In this document: positions 49,801-63,700 of the stretch, piece by piece | Layout of the letters: each line of letters starts with the position of its first letter | Numbering within the stretch: position 1 is the stretch's first letter | Source: Allacma fusca | Taxonomy: Eukaryota > Arthropoda > Collembola > Symphypleona > Sminthuridae | Direction: 5' to 3' | NCBI GenBank assembly: GCA_947179485.1 | Contig: OX359248.1 | Coordinates: 57,608,386 to 57,672,385 of the forward strand | DNA: 64,000 nucleotides | Notes under the pieces: generated by a model | What the model was told of the DNA's origin: nothing | The model's database searches: none | Seen by the model: the letters and a program-made list of their open reading frames with translations, nothing else | Position numbers and translations under genes: made by a program

Positions 49801-52800
49801 CAAAAAACTAAACAGCGATGAAAATGAGGTCTCGTTGCTGTGGTCACTGTTTAACGTGTTTGCTAAGCTCGTCCGAATCTGTTTAAACTTTGGTTATACA
49901 CTCGGACTGGCTGCTTAAGCTCAGTTCTCGAATTTGATATGAATCCATGAGTCATAGCAGGCAATCCCAAATATTGTACTGCACCTGACAGTCCCTTTCA
50001 CTTTTGTTACTCGGCCTTTTGCCATAAATGCAAAGGCCCTTTCTCTTTTCCATACACTTGAATTTTGTCTCTTGAGGAGGTTACTCTGCCCGATTCACTC
50101 CTGAATAAACTTTTACTACGGTTTTTATACTTTGTTGAAATCAATTCATTTTACAAATTATTTCTTGATAATTCATCACAAAAAGCAACAGCGCAATTTG
50201 CAAATCATATGAGAACAGCGATGCATGGCCCGGAAACGTTCCAAGCTCATCGTGAAAATTCATTTTAGAGGTGCTGCGACGATTACAAGCTAGTTGGGGA
50301 AAATGCATATCGGGTAAATACAGCTCTGCGTGGCCCGGAAACGTTCCAAGCTCTACCTGAAACTTCGTTTGGTATGTGCTGGGACTGCTAACCGCAAGTT
50401 GGGTCAATTTTCTAATCAGGTAAATCCAGCTCCCTATGGCCCGGGAACGTTCTAACCTCACCTGACGTTTAGGTCACTTGTCAAGGTGTTTGACGAACTC
50501 GTCCCAATCTCTAAACTTTGTGAATACACACGGGCAGTCTGCTAAAGCTCAATTCTCGAATTTAAGACGCATCGAAAAACTAAACATGGCGATGAAAATG
50601 AGGTCTGGTTGCTATGGTCACTGTTTAACGTGTTTGCTGAGCTCATCCGAATCTCTTTAAACTTTGATATTACACTCAGGCAGTCTTCCAAAGCTCAATT
50701 CTCAAATTTGAGATGAATCTAAAAACTTTAAACAGCGATGAACATGAAGTGGCGTTTAGGACACTTTTTTTGGTGTTTGCCGAACTCTTCCGAATCTCCT
50801 TAAACTTTGGTAATACACTCGGGCAGTCTGCCAAAGCTCAATTCTCAAATTTTAGATGAATTAATAATTTTTGGAAAAAGCAATGAAAATGACGTGACGC
50901 TCAGGTCACTTTTTAAGGTGTTTACCGAACTCGACCGAATCTCCTCAAGTTTTGGAATTACACTCGGGCAGGCTGCCAAAGCTCAATTCTCGAATTTCAG
51001 ATGAATTGAAAAACTGGAAAAAGCGATGAAAATGACGTGACGCTCAGGTCACTTTTTAAGGTGTTTGCTGAACTCGTCTGAATCTGCTTAAACTTTGGAA
51101 ATAAACTCGGGCATTCTGCCAAAGCACAATTCTCGAATTTGAGATGAATCGAAAAACTTTCGGAAAAGCGATGAAAATGAATTGACGCCCACGTCACTTT
51201 TTAAGGTGTTTGCCGAACTCGTCCGAATCTCCTCAAGTTTTGGGATTACACTCGGGCAGTCTCCCAAAGCTCAATTCTCGAATTTTATATGAATCAAAAA
51301 ACTAAACAGCGATGAAAATGAGGTCTCGTTGCTGTGGTCACTGTTTAACGTGTTTGCTAAGCTCGTCCGAATCTGTTTAAACTTTGGTTATACACTCGGA
51401 CTGGCTGCTTAAGCTCAATTCTCGAATTTGATATGAATCCATGAGTCATAGCAGGCAATCCCAAATATTGTACTGCACCTGACAGTCCCTTTCACTTTTG
51501 TTACTCGGCCTTTTGCCATAAATGCAAAGGCCCTTTCTCTTTTCCATACACTTGAATTTTGTCTCTTGAGGAGGTTACTCTGCCCGATTCACTCCTGAAT
51601 AAACTTTTACTACGGTTTTTATACTTTGTTGAAATCAATTCATTTTACAAATTATTTCTTGATAATTCATCACAAAAAGCAACAGCGCAATTTGCAAATC
51701 ATATGAGAACAGCGATGCATGGCCCGGAAACGTTCCAAGCTCATCGTGAAAATTCATTTTAGAGGTGCTGCGACGATTACAAGCTAGTTGGGGAAAATGC
51801 ATATCGGGTAAATACAGCTCTGCGTGGCCCGGAAACGTTCCAAGCTCAACCTGAAACTTCGTTTGGTATGTGCTGGGACTGCTAACCGCAAGTTGGGTCA
51901 ATTTTCTAATCAGGTAAATCCAGCTCCCTATGGCCCGGGAACGTTCTAACCTCACCTGACGTTTAGGTCACTTGTCAAGGTGTTTGACGAACTCGTCCCA
52001 ATCTCTAAACTTTGTGAATACACACGGGCAGTCTGCTAAAGCTCAATTCTCGAATTTAAGACGCATCGAAAAACTAAACATGGCGATGAAAATGAGGTCT
52101 GGTTGCTATGGTCACTGTTTAGCGTGTTTGCTGAGCTCATCCGAATCTCTTTAAACTTTGATATTACACTCAGGCAGTCTTCCAAAGCTCAATTCTCAAA
52201 TTTGAGATGAATCTAAAAACTTTAAACAGCGATGAACATGACGTGGCGTTTAGGACACTTTTTTAGGTGTTTGCCGAACTCTTCCGAATCTCCTTAAACT
52301 TTGGTAATACACTCGGGCAGTCTGCCAAAGCTCAATTCTCAAATTTTAGATGAATTGATAATTTTTGGAAAAAGCAATGAAAATGACGTGACGCTCAGGT
52401 CACTTTTTAAGGTGTTTACCGAACTCGACCGAATCTCCTCAAGTTTTGGAATTACACTCTTGCAGGCTGCCAAAGCTCAATTCTCGAATTTCAGATGAAT
52501 TGAAAAACTTTGGAAAAAGCGATGAAAATGACGTGACGCTCAGGTCACTTTTTAAGGTGTTTGCTGAACTCGTCTGAATCTGCTTAAACTTTGGAAATAA
52601 ACTCGGGCATTCTGCCAAAGCACAATTCTCGAATTTGAGATGAATCGAAAAACTTTCGGAAAAGCGATGAAAATGAATTGACGCCCACGTCACTTTTTAA
52701 GGTGTTTGCCGAACTCTTCCGAATCTCCTTAAACTTTGGTAATACACTCGGGCAGTCTGCCAAAGCTCAATTCTCAAATTTTAGATGAATTGATAATTTT

Positions 52801-55800
52801 TGGAAAAAGCAATGAAAATGACGTGACGCTCAGGTCACTTTTTAAGGTGTTTACCGAACTCGACCGAATCTCCTCAAGTTTTGGAATTACACTCGGGCAG
52901 GCTGCCAAAGCTCAATTCTCGAATTTCAGATGAATTGAAAAACTGGAAAAAGCGATGAAAATGACGTGACGCTCAGGTCACTTTTTAAGGTGTTTGCTGA
53001 ACTCGTCTGAATCTGCTTAAACTTTGGAAATAAACTCGGGCATTCTGCCAAAGCACAATTCTCGAATTTGAGAGGAATCGAAAAACTTTCGGAAAAGCGA
53101 TGAAAATGAATTGACGCCCACGTCACTTTTTAAGGTGTTTGCCGAACTCGTCCGAATCTCCTCAAGTTTTGGGATTACACTCGGGCAGTCTCCCAAAGCT
53201 CAATTCTCGAATTTTATATGAATCAAAAAACTAAACAGCGATGAAAATGAGGTCTCGTTGCTGTGGTCACTGTTTAACGTGTTTGCTAAGCTCGTCCGAA
53301 TCTGTTTAAACTTTGGTTATACACTCGGACTGGCTGCCTAAGCTCAATTCTCGAATTTGATATGAATCCATGAGTCATAGCAGGCAATCCCAAATATTGT
53401 ACTGCACCTGACAGTCCCTTTCACTTTTGTTACTCGGCCTTTTGCCATAAATGCAAAGGCCCTTTCTCTTTTCCATACACTTGAATTTTGTCTCTTGAGG
53501 AGGTTACTCTGCCCGATTCACTCCTGAATAAACTTTTACTACGGTTTTTATACTTTGTTGAAATCAATTCATTTTACAAATTATTTCTTGATAATTCATC
53601 ACAAAAAGCAACAGCGCAATTTGCAAATCATATGAGAACAGCGATGCATGGCCCGGAAACGTTCCAAGCTCATCGTGAAAATTCATTTTAGAGGTGCTGC
53701 GACGATTACAAGCTAGTTGGGGAAAATGCATATCGGGTAAATACAGCTCTGCGTGGCCCGGAAACGTTCCAAGCTCAACCTGAAACTTCGTTTGGTATGT
53801 GCTGGGACTGTTAACCGCAAGTTGGGTCAATTTTCTAATCAGGTAAATCCAGCTCCCTATGGCCCGGGAACGTTCTAACCTCACCTGACGTTTAGGTCAC
53901 TTGTCAAGGTGTTTGACGAACTCGTCCCAATCTCTAAACTTTGTGAATACACACGGGCAGTCTGCTAAAGCTCAATTCTCGAATTTAAGACGCATCGAAA
54001 AACTAAACATGGCGATGAAAATGAGGTCTGGTTGCTATGGTCACTGTTTAACGTGTTTGCTGAGCTCATCCGAATCTCTTTAAACTTTGATATTACACTC
54101 AGGCAGTCTTCCAAAGCTCAATTCTCAAATTTGAGATGAATCTAAAAACTTTAAACAGCGATGAACATGAAGTGGCGTTTAGGACACTTTTTTTGGTGTT
54201 TGCCGAACTCTTCCGAATCTCCTTAAACTTTGGTAATACACTCGGGCAGTCTGCCAAAGCTCAATTCTCAAATTTTAGATGAATTGATAATTTTTGGAAA
54301 AAGCAATGAAAATGACGTGACGCTCAGGTCACTTTTTAAGGTGTTTAACGAACTCGACCGAATCTCCTCAAGTTTTGGAATTACACTCTTGCAGGCTGCC
54401 AAAGCTCAATTCTCGAATTTCAGATGAATTGAAAAACTTTGGAAAAAGCGATGAAAATGACGTGACGCTCAGGTCACTTTTTAAGGTGTTTGCTGAACTC
54501 GTCTGAATCTGCTTAAACTTTGGAAATAAACTCGGGCATTCTGCCAAAGCACAATTCTCGAATTTGAGATGAATCGAAAAACTTTCGGAAAAGCGATGAA
54601 AATGAATTGACGCCCACGTCACTTTTTAAGGTGTTTGCCGAACTCTTCCGAATCTCCTTAAACTTTGGTAATACACTCGGGCAGTCTGCCAAAGCTCAAT
54701 TCTCAAATTTTAGATGAATTGATAATTTTTGGAAAAAGCAATGAAAATGACGTGACGCTCAGGTCACTTTTTAAGGTGTTTACCGAACTCGACCGAATCT
54801 CCTCAAGTTTTGGAATTACACTCGGGCAGGCTGCCAAAGCTCAATTCTCGAATTTCAGATGAATTGAAAAACTGGAAAAAGCGATGAAAATGACGTGACG
54901 CTCAGTTCACTTTTTAAGGTGTTTGCTGAACTCGTCTGAATCTGCTTAAACTTTGGAAATAAACTCGGGCATTCTGCCAAAGCACAATTCTCGAATTTGA
55001 GATGAATCGAAAAACTTTTGGAAAAGCGATGAAAATGAATTGACGCCCACGTCACTTTTTAAGGTGTTTGCCGAACTCGTCCGAATCTCCTCAAGTTTTG
55101 GGATTACACTCGGGCAGTCTCCCAAAGCTCAATTCTCGAATTTTATATGAATCAAAAAACTAAACAGCGATGAAAATGAGGTCTCGTTGCTGTGGTCACT
55201 GTTTAACGTGTTTGCTAAGCTCGTCCGAATCTGTTTAAACTTTGGTTATACACTCGGGCTGGCTGCCTAAGCTCAATTCTCGAATTTGATATGAATCCAT
55301 GAGTCATAGCAGGCAATCCCAAATATTGTACTGCACCTGACAGTCCCTTTCACTTTTGTTACTCGGCCTTTTGTCATAAATGCAAAGGCCCTTTCTCTTT
55401 TCCATACACTTGAATTTTGTCTCTTGAGGAGGTTACTCTGCCCAATTCACTCCTGAATAAACTTTTACTACGGTTTTTATACTTTGTTGAAATCAATTCA
55501 TTTTACAAATTATTTCTTGATAATTCATCACAAAAAGCAACAGCGCAATTTGCAAATCATATGAGAACAGCGATGCATGGCCCGGAAACGTTCCAAGCTC
55601 ATCGTGAAAATTCATTTTAGAGGTGCTGCGACGATTACAAGCTAGTTGGGGAAAATGCATATCGGGTAAATACAGCTCTGCGTGGCCCGGAAACGTTCCA
55701 AGCTCAACCTGAAACTTCGTTTGGTATGTGCTGGGACTGTTAACCGCAAGTTGGGTCAATTTTCTAATCAGGTAAATCCAGCTCCCTATGGCCCGGGAAC

Positions 55801-58800
55801 GTTCTAACCTCACCTGACGTTTAGGTCACTTGTCAAGGTGTTTGACGAACTCGTCCCAATCTCTAAACTTTGTGAATACACACGGGCAGTCTGCTAAAGC
55901 TCAATTCTCGAATTTAAGACGCATCGAAAAACTAAACATGGCGATGAAAATGAGGTCTGGTTGCTATGGTCACTGTTTAACGTGTTTGCTGAGCTCATCC
56001 GAATCTCTTTAAACTTTGATATTACACTCAGGCAGTCTTCCAAAGCTCAATTCTCGAATTTGAGATGAATCTAAAAACTTTAAACAGCGATGAACATGAA
56101 GTGGCGTTTAGGACACTTTTTTTGGTGTTTGCCGAACTCTTCCGAATCTCCTTAAACTTTGGTAATACACTCGGGCAGTCTGCCAAAGCTCAATTCTCAA
56201 ATTTTAGATGAATTGATAATTTTTGGAAAAAGCAATGAAAATGACGTGACGCTCAGGTCACTTTTTAAGGTGTTTACCGAACTCGACCGAATCTCCTCAA
56301 GTTTTGGAATTACACTCGGGCAGTCTGCCAAAGCTCAATTCTCGAATTTCAGATGAATTGAAAAACTGGAAAAAGCGATGAAAATGACGTGACGCTCAGG
56401 TCACTTTTTAAGGTGTTTGCTGAACTCGTCTGAATCTGCTTAAACTTTGGAAATAAACTCGGGCATTCTGCCAAAGCACAATTCTCGAATTTGAGATGAA
56501 TCGAAAAACTTTCGGAAAAGCGATGAAAATGAATTGACGCCCACGTCACTTTTTAAGGTGTTTGCCGAACTCGTCCGAATCTCCTCAAGTTTTGGGATTA
56601 CACTCGGGCAGTCTCCCAAAGCTCAATTCTCGAATTTTATATGAATCAAAAAACTAAACAGCGATGAAAATGAGGTCTCGTTGCTGTGGTCACTGTTTAA
56701 CGTGTTTGCTAAGCTCGTCCGAATCTGTTTAAACTTTGGTTATACACTCGGACTGGCTGCCTAAGCTCAATTCTCGAATTTGATATGAATCCATGAGTCA
56801 TAGCAGGCAATCCCAAATATTGTACTGCACCTGACAGTCCCTTTCACTTTTGTTACTCGGCCTTTTGCCATAAATGCAAAGGCCCTTTCTCTTTTCCATA
56901 CACTTGAATTTTGTCTCTTGAGGAGGTTACTCTGCCCAATTCACTCCTGAATAAACTTTTACTACGGTTTTTATACTTTGTTGAAATCAATTCATTTTAC
57001 AAATTATTTCTTGATAATTCATCACAAAAAGCAACAGCGCAATTTGCAAATCATATGAGAACAGCGATGCATGGCCCGGAAACGTTCCAAGCTCATCGTG
57101 AAAATTCATTTTAGAGGTGCTGCGACGATTACAAGCTAGTTGGGGAAAATGCATATCGGGTAAATACAGCTCTGCGTGGCCCGGAAACGTTCCAAGCTCA
57201 ACCTGAAACTTCGTTTGGTATGTGCTGGGACTGTTAACCGCAAGTTGGGTCAATTTTCTAATCAGGTAAATCCAGCTCCCTATGGCCCGGGAACGTTCTA
57301 ACCTCACCTGACGTTTAGGTCACTTGTCAAGGTGTTTGACGAACTCGTCCCAATCTCTAAACTTTGTGAATACACACGGGCAGTCTGCTAAAGCTCAATT
57401 CTCGAATTTAAGACGCATCGAAAAACTAAACATGGCGATGAAAATGAGGTCTGGTTGCTATGGTCACTGTTTAACGTGTTTGCTGAGCTCATCCGAATCT
57501 CTTTAAACTTTGATATTACACTCAGGCAGTCTTCCAAAGCTCAATTCTCAAATTTGAGATGAATCTAAAAACTTTAAACAGCGATGAACATGAAGTGGCG
57601 TTTAGGACACTTTTTTAGGTGTTTGCCGAACTCTTCCGAATCTCCTTAAACTTTGGTAATACACTCGGGCAGTCTGCCAAAGCTCAATTCTCAAATTTTA
57701 GATGAATTGATAATTTTTGGAAAAAGCAATGAAAATGACGTGACGCTCAGGTCACTTTTTAAGGTGTTTACCGAACTCGACCGAATCTCCTCAAGTTTTG
57801 GAATTACACTCTTGCAGGCTGCCAAAGCTCAATTCTCGAATTTCAGATGAATTGAAAAACTTTGGGAAAAGCGATGAAAATGACGTGACGCTCAGGTCAC
57901 TTTTTAAGGTGTTTGCTGAACTCGTCTGAATCTGCTTAAACTTTGGAAATAAACTCGGGCATTCTGCCAAAGCACAATTCTCGAATTTGAGATGAATCGA
58001 AAAACTTTCGGAAAAGCGATGAAAATGAATTGACGCCCACGTCACTTTTTAAGGTGTTTGCCGAACTCTTCCGAATCTCCTTAAACTTTGGTTATACACT
58101 CGGGCAGTCTGCCAAAGCTCAATTCTCAAATTTTAGATGAATTGATAATTTTTGGAAAAAGCAATGAAAATGACGTGACGCTCAGGTCACTTTTTAAGGT
58201 GTTTACCGAACTCGACCGAATCTCCTCAAGTTTTGGAATTACACTCGGGCAGTCTGCCAAAGCTCAATTCTCGAATTTCAGATGAATTGAAAAACTGGAA
58301 AAAGCGATGAAAATGACGTGACGCTCAGGTCACTTTTTAAGGTGTTTGCTGAACTCGTCTGAATCTGCTTAAACTTTGGAAATAAACTCGGGCATTCTGC
58401 CAAAGCACAATTCTCGAATTTGAGATGAATCGAAAAACTTTCGGAAAAGCGATGAAAATGAATTGACGCCCACGTCACTTTTTAAGGTGTTTGCCGAACT
58501 CGTCCGAATCTCCTCAAGTTTTGGGATTACACTCGGGCAGTCTCCCAAAGCTCAATTCTCGAATTTTATATGAATCAAAAAACTAAACAGCGATGAAAAT
58601 GAGGTCTCGTTGCTGTGGTCACTGTTTAACGTGTTTGCTAAGCTCGTCCGAATCTGTTTAAACTTTGGTTATACACTCGGACTGGCTGCCTAAGCTCAAT
58701 TCTCGAATTTGATATGAATCCATGAGTCATAGCAGGCAATCCCAAATATTGTACTGCACCTGACAGTCCCTTTCACTTTTGTTACTCGGCCTTTTGCCAT

Positions 58801-59462
58801 AAATGCAAAGGCCCTTTCTCTTTTCCATACACTTGAATTTTGTCTCTTGAGGAGGTTACTCTGCCCAATTCACTCCTGAATAAACTTTTACTACGGTTTT
58901 TATACTTTGTTGAAATCAATTCATTTTACAAATTATTTCTTGATAATTCATCACAAAAAGCAACAGCGCAATTTGCAAATCATATGAGAACAGCGATGCA
59001 TGGCCCGGAAACGTTCCAAGCTCATCGTGAAAATTCATTTTAGAGGTGCTGCGACGATTACAAGCTAGTTGGGGAAAATGCATATCGGGTAAATACAGCT
59101 CTGCGTGGCCCGGAAACGTTCCAAGCTCAACCTGAAACTTCGTTTGGTATGTGCTGGGACTGTTAACCGCAAGTTGGGTCAATTTTCTAATCAGGTAAAT
59201 CCAGCTCCCTATGGCCCGGGAACGTTCTAACCTCACCTGACGTTTAGGTCACTTGTCAAGGTGTTTGACGAACTCGTCCCAATCTCTAAACTTTGTGAAT
59301 ACACACGGGCAGTCTGCTAAAGCTCAATTCTCGAATTTAAGACGCATCGAAAAACTAAACATGGCGATGAAAATGAGGTCTGGTTGCTATGGTCACTGTT
59401 TAACGTGTTTGCTGAGCTCATCCGAATCTCTTTAAACTTTGATATTACACTCAGGCAGTCTT

Positions 59463-60720
59463 CCAAAGCTCAATTCTCAAATTTGAGATGAATCTAAAAA
59501 CTTTAAACAGCGATGAACATGAAGTGGCGTTTAGGACACTTTTTTTGGTGTTTGCCGAACTCTTCCGAATCTCCTTAAACTTTGGTAATACACTCGGGCA
59601 GTCTGCCAAAGCTCAATTCTCAAATTTTAGATGAATTGATAATTTTTGGAAAAAGCAATGAAAATGACGTGACGCTCAGGTCACTTTTTAAGGTGTTTAC
59701 CGAACTCGACCGAATCTCCTCAAGTTTTGGAATTACACTCGGGCAGTCTGCCAAAGCTCAATTCTCGAATTTCAGATGAATTGAAAAACTGGAAAAAGCG
59801 ATGAAAATGACGTGACGCTCAGGTCACTTTTTAAGGTGTTTGCTGAACTCGTCTGAATCTGCTTAAACTTTGGAAATAAACTCGGGCATTCTGCCAAAGC
59901 ACAATTCTCGAATTTGAGATGAATCGCAAAACTTTCGGAAAAGCGATGAAAATGAATTGACGCCCACGTCACTTTTTAAGGTGTTTGCCGAACTCGTCCG
60001 AATCTCCTCAAGTTTTGGGATTACACTCGGGCAGTCTCCCAAAGCTCAATTCTCGAATTTTATATGAATCAAAAAACTAAACAGCGATGAAAATGAGGTC
60101 TCGTTGCTGTGGTCACTGTTTAACGTGTTTGCTGAGCTCATCCGAATCTCTTTAAACTTTGATATTACACTCAGGCAGTCTTCCAAAGCTCAATTCTCAA
60201 ATTTGAGATGAATCTAAAAACTTTAAACAGCGATGAACATGAAGTGGCGTTTAGGACACTTTTTTTGGTGTTTGCCGAACTCTTCCGAATCTCCTTAAAC
60301 TTTGGTAATACACTCGGGCAGTCTGCCAAAGCTCAATTCTCAAATTTTAGATGAATTGATAATTTTTGGAAAAAGCAATGAAAATGACGTGACGCTCAGG
60401 TCACTTTTTAAGGTGTTTACCGAACTCGACCGAATCTCCTCAAGTTTTGGAATTACACTCGGGCAGGCTGCCAAAGCTCAATTCTCGAATTTCAGATGAA
60501 TTGAAAAACTGGAAAAAGCGATGAAAATGACGTGACGCTCAGGTCACTTTTTAAGGTGTTTGCTGAACTCGTCTGAATCTGCTTAAACTTTGGAAATAAA
60601 CTCGGGCATTCTGCCAAAGCACAATTCTCGAATTTGAGAGGAATCGAAAAACTTTCGGAAAAGCGATGAAAATGAATTGACGCCCACGTCACTTTTTAAG
60701 GTGTTTGCCGAACTCGTCCG
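59463..60720. repeat. Partly duplicated A block
   Basis: About 720 bp of A monomers is present twice in succession: the segments around 59582 and 60302 match closely. The join is near 60120, where an end-type monomer ('tcgttgctgtggtcactg') passes into a start-type one ('gtttgctgagctcatcc'). This makes the unit 2212 bp long. Confidence 0.78.
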
Positions 60721-63700
60721 AATCTCCTCAAGTTTTGGGATTACACGGGCAGTCTCCCAAAGCTCAATTCTCGAATTTTATATGAATCAAAAAACTAAAC
60801 AGCGATGAAAATGAGGTCTCGTTGCTGTGGTCACTGTTTAACGTGTTTGCTAAGCTCGTCCGAATCTGTTTAAACTTTGGTTATACACTCGGACTGGCTG
60901 CCTAAGCTCAATTCTCGAATTTGATATGAATCCATGAGTCATAGCAGGCAATCCCAAATATTGTACTGCACCTGACAGTCCCTTTCACTTTTGTTACTCG
61001 GCCTTTTGCCATAAATGCAAAGGCCCTTTCTCTTTTCCATACACTTGAATTTTGTCTCTTGAGGAGGTTACTCTGCCCAATTCACTCCTGAATAAACTTT
61101 TACTACGGTTTTTATACTTTGTTGAAATCAATTCATTTTACAAATTATTTCTTGATAATTCATCACAAAAAGCAACAGCGCAATTTGCAAATCATATGAG
61201 AACAGCGATGCATGGCCCGGAAACGTTCCAAGCTCATCGTGAAAATTCATTTTAGAGGTGCTGCGACGATTACAAGCTAGTTGGGGAAAATGCATATCGG
61301 GTAAATACAGCTCTGCGTGGCCCGGAAACGTTCCAAGCTCAACCTGAAACTTCGTTTGGTATGTGCTGGGACTGTTAACCGCAAGTTGGGTCAATTTTCT
61401 AATCAGGTAAATCCAGCTCCCTATGGCCCGGGAACGTTCTAACCTCACCTGACGTTTAGGTCACTTGTCAAGGTGTTTGACGAACTCGTCCCAATCTCTA
61501 AACTTTGTGAATACACACGGGCAGTCTGCTAAAGCTCAATTCTCGAATTTAAGACGCATCGAAAAACTAAACATGGCGATGAAAATGAGGTCTGGTTGCT
61601 ATGGTCACTGTTTAACGTGTTTGCTGAGCTCATCCGAATCTCTTTAAACTTTGATATTACACTCAGGCAGTCTTCCAAAGCTCAATTCTCAAATTTGAGA
61701 TGAATCTAAAAACTTTAAACAGCGATGAACATGAAGTGGCGTTTAGGACACTTTTTTTGGTGTTTGCCGAACTCTTCCGAATCTCCTTAAACTTTGGTAA
61801 TACACTCGGGCAGTCTGCCAAAGCTCAATTCTCAAATTTTAGATGAATTGATAATTTTTGGAAAAAGCAATGAAAATGACGTGACGCTCAGGTCACTTTT
61901 TAAGGTGTTTACCGAACTCGACCGAATCTCCTCAAGTTTTGGAATTACACTCTTGCAGGCTGCCAAAGCTCAATTCTCGAATTTCAGATGAATTGAAAAA
62001 CTTTGGGAAAAGCAAAGAAAATGACGTGACGCTCAGGTCACTTTTTAAGGTGTTTGCTGAACTCGTCTGAATCTGCTTAAACTTTGGAAATAAACTCGGG
62101 CATTCTGCCAAAGCACAATTCTCGAATTTGAGATGAATCGAAAAACTTTCGGAAAAGCGATGAAAATGAATTGACGCCCACGTCACTTTTTAAGGTGTTT
62201 ACCGAACTCGACCGAATCTCCTCAAGTTTTGGAATTACACTCTTGCAGGCTGCCAAAGCTCAATTCTCGAATTTCAGATGAATTGAAAAACTTTGGAAAA
62301 AGCGATGAAAATGAATTGACGCCCACGTCACTTTTTAAGGTGTTTGCCGAACTCTTCCGAATCTCCTTAAACTTTGGTAATAAACTCGGGCAGTCTGCCA
62401 AAGCTCAATACTCAAATTTTAGATGAATTGATAATTTTTGGAAAAAGCAATGAAAATGACGTGACGCTCAGGTCACTTTTTAAGGTGTTTACCGAACTCG
62501 ACCGAATCTCCTCAAGTTTTCGAATTACACTCGGGCAGTCTGCTAAAGCTCAATTCTCGAATTTCAGATTAATTGAAAAACTGGAAAAAGCGATGAAAAT
62601 GACGTGACGCTCAGGTCACTTTTTAAGGTGTTTGCTGAACTCGTCTGAATCTGCTTAAACTTTGGAAATAAACTCGGGCATTCTGCCAAAGCACAATTCT
62701 CGAATTTGAGATGAATCGAAAAACTTTCGGAAAAGCGATGAAAATGAATTGACGCCCACGTCACTTTTTAAGGTGTTTGCCGAACTCGTCCGAATCTCCT
62801 CAAGTTTTGGGATTACACTCGGGCAGTCTCCCAAAGCTCAATTCTCGAATTTTATATGAATCAAAAAACTAAACAGCGATGAAAATGAGGTCTCGTTGCT
62901 GTGGTCACTGTTTAACGTGTTTGCTAAGCTCGTCCGAATCTGTTTAAACTTTGGTTATACACTCGGACTGGCTGCCTAAGCTCAATTCTCGAATTTGATA
63001 TGAATCCATGAGTCATAGCAGGCAATCCCAAATATTGTACTGCACCTGACAGTCCCTTTCACTTTTGTTACTCGGCCTTTTGCCATAAATGCAAAGGCCC
63101 TTTCTCTTTTCCATACACTTGAATTTTGTCTCTTGAGGAGGTTACTCTGCCCAATTCACTCCTGAATAAACTTTTACTACGGTTTTTATACTTTGTTGAA
63201 ATCAATTCATTTTACAAATTATTTCTTGATAATTCATCACAAAAAGCAACAGCGCAATTTGCAAATCATATGAGAACAGCGATGCATGGCCCGGAAACGT
63301 TCCAAGCTCATCGTGAAAATTCATTTTAGAGGTGCTGCGACGATTACAAGCTAGTTGGGGAAAATGCATATCGGGTAAATACAGCTCTGCGTGGCCCGGA
63401 AACGTTCCAAGCTCAACCTGAAACTTCGTTTGGTATGTGCTGGGACTGTTAACCGCAAGTTGGGTCAATTTTCTAATCAGGTAAATCCAGCTCCCTATGG
63501 CCCGGGAACGTTCTAACCTCACCTGACGTTTAGGTCACTTGTCAAGGTGTTTGACGAACTCGTCCCAATCTCTAAACTTTGTGAATACACACGGGCAGTC
63601 TGCTAAAGCTCAATTCTCGAATTTAAGACGCATCGAAAAACTAAACATGGCGATGAAAATGAGGTCTGGTTGCTATGGTCACTGTTTAACGTGTTTGCTG

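Noticed and set aside
21245-63329. Plus-strand 67-75-codon frames inside the LTR fragment
   Set aside because: They begin at TTG and lie within LTR-derived non-coding sequence; conservation follows repeat identity.
21356-63522. Repeated 106-130-codon minus-strand open frames in the composite satellite
   Set aside because: They run through B monomers of ~105 bp, close to a multiple of three, which keeps a frame open by chance. The translation is a degenerate internal repeat with no recognisable domain, and the overlapping plus-strand frames are just as open.
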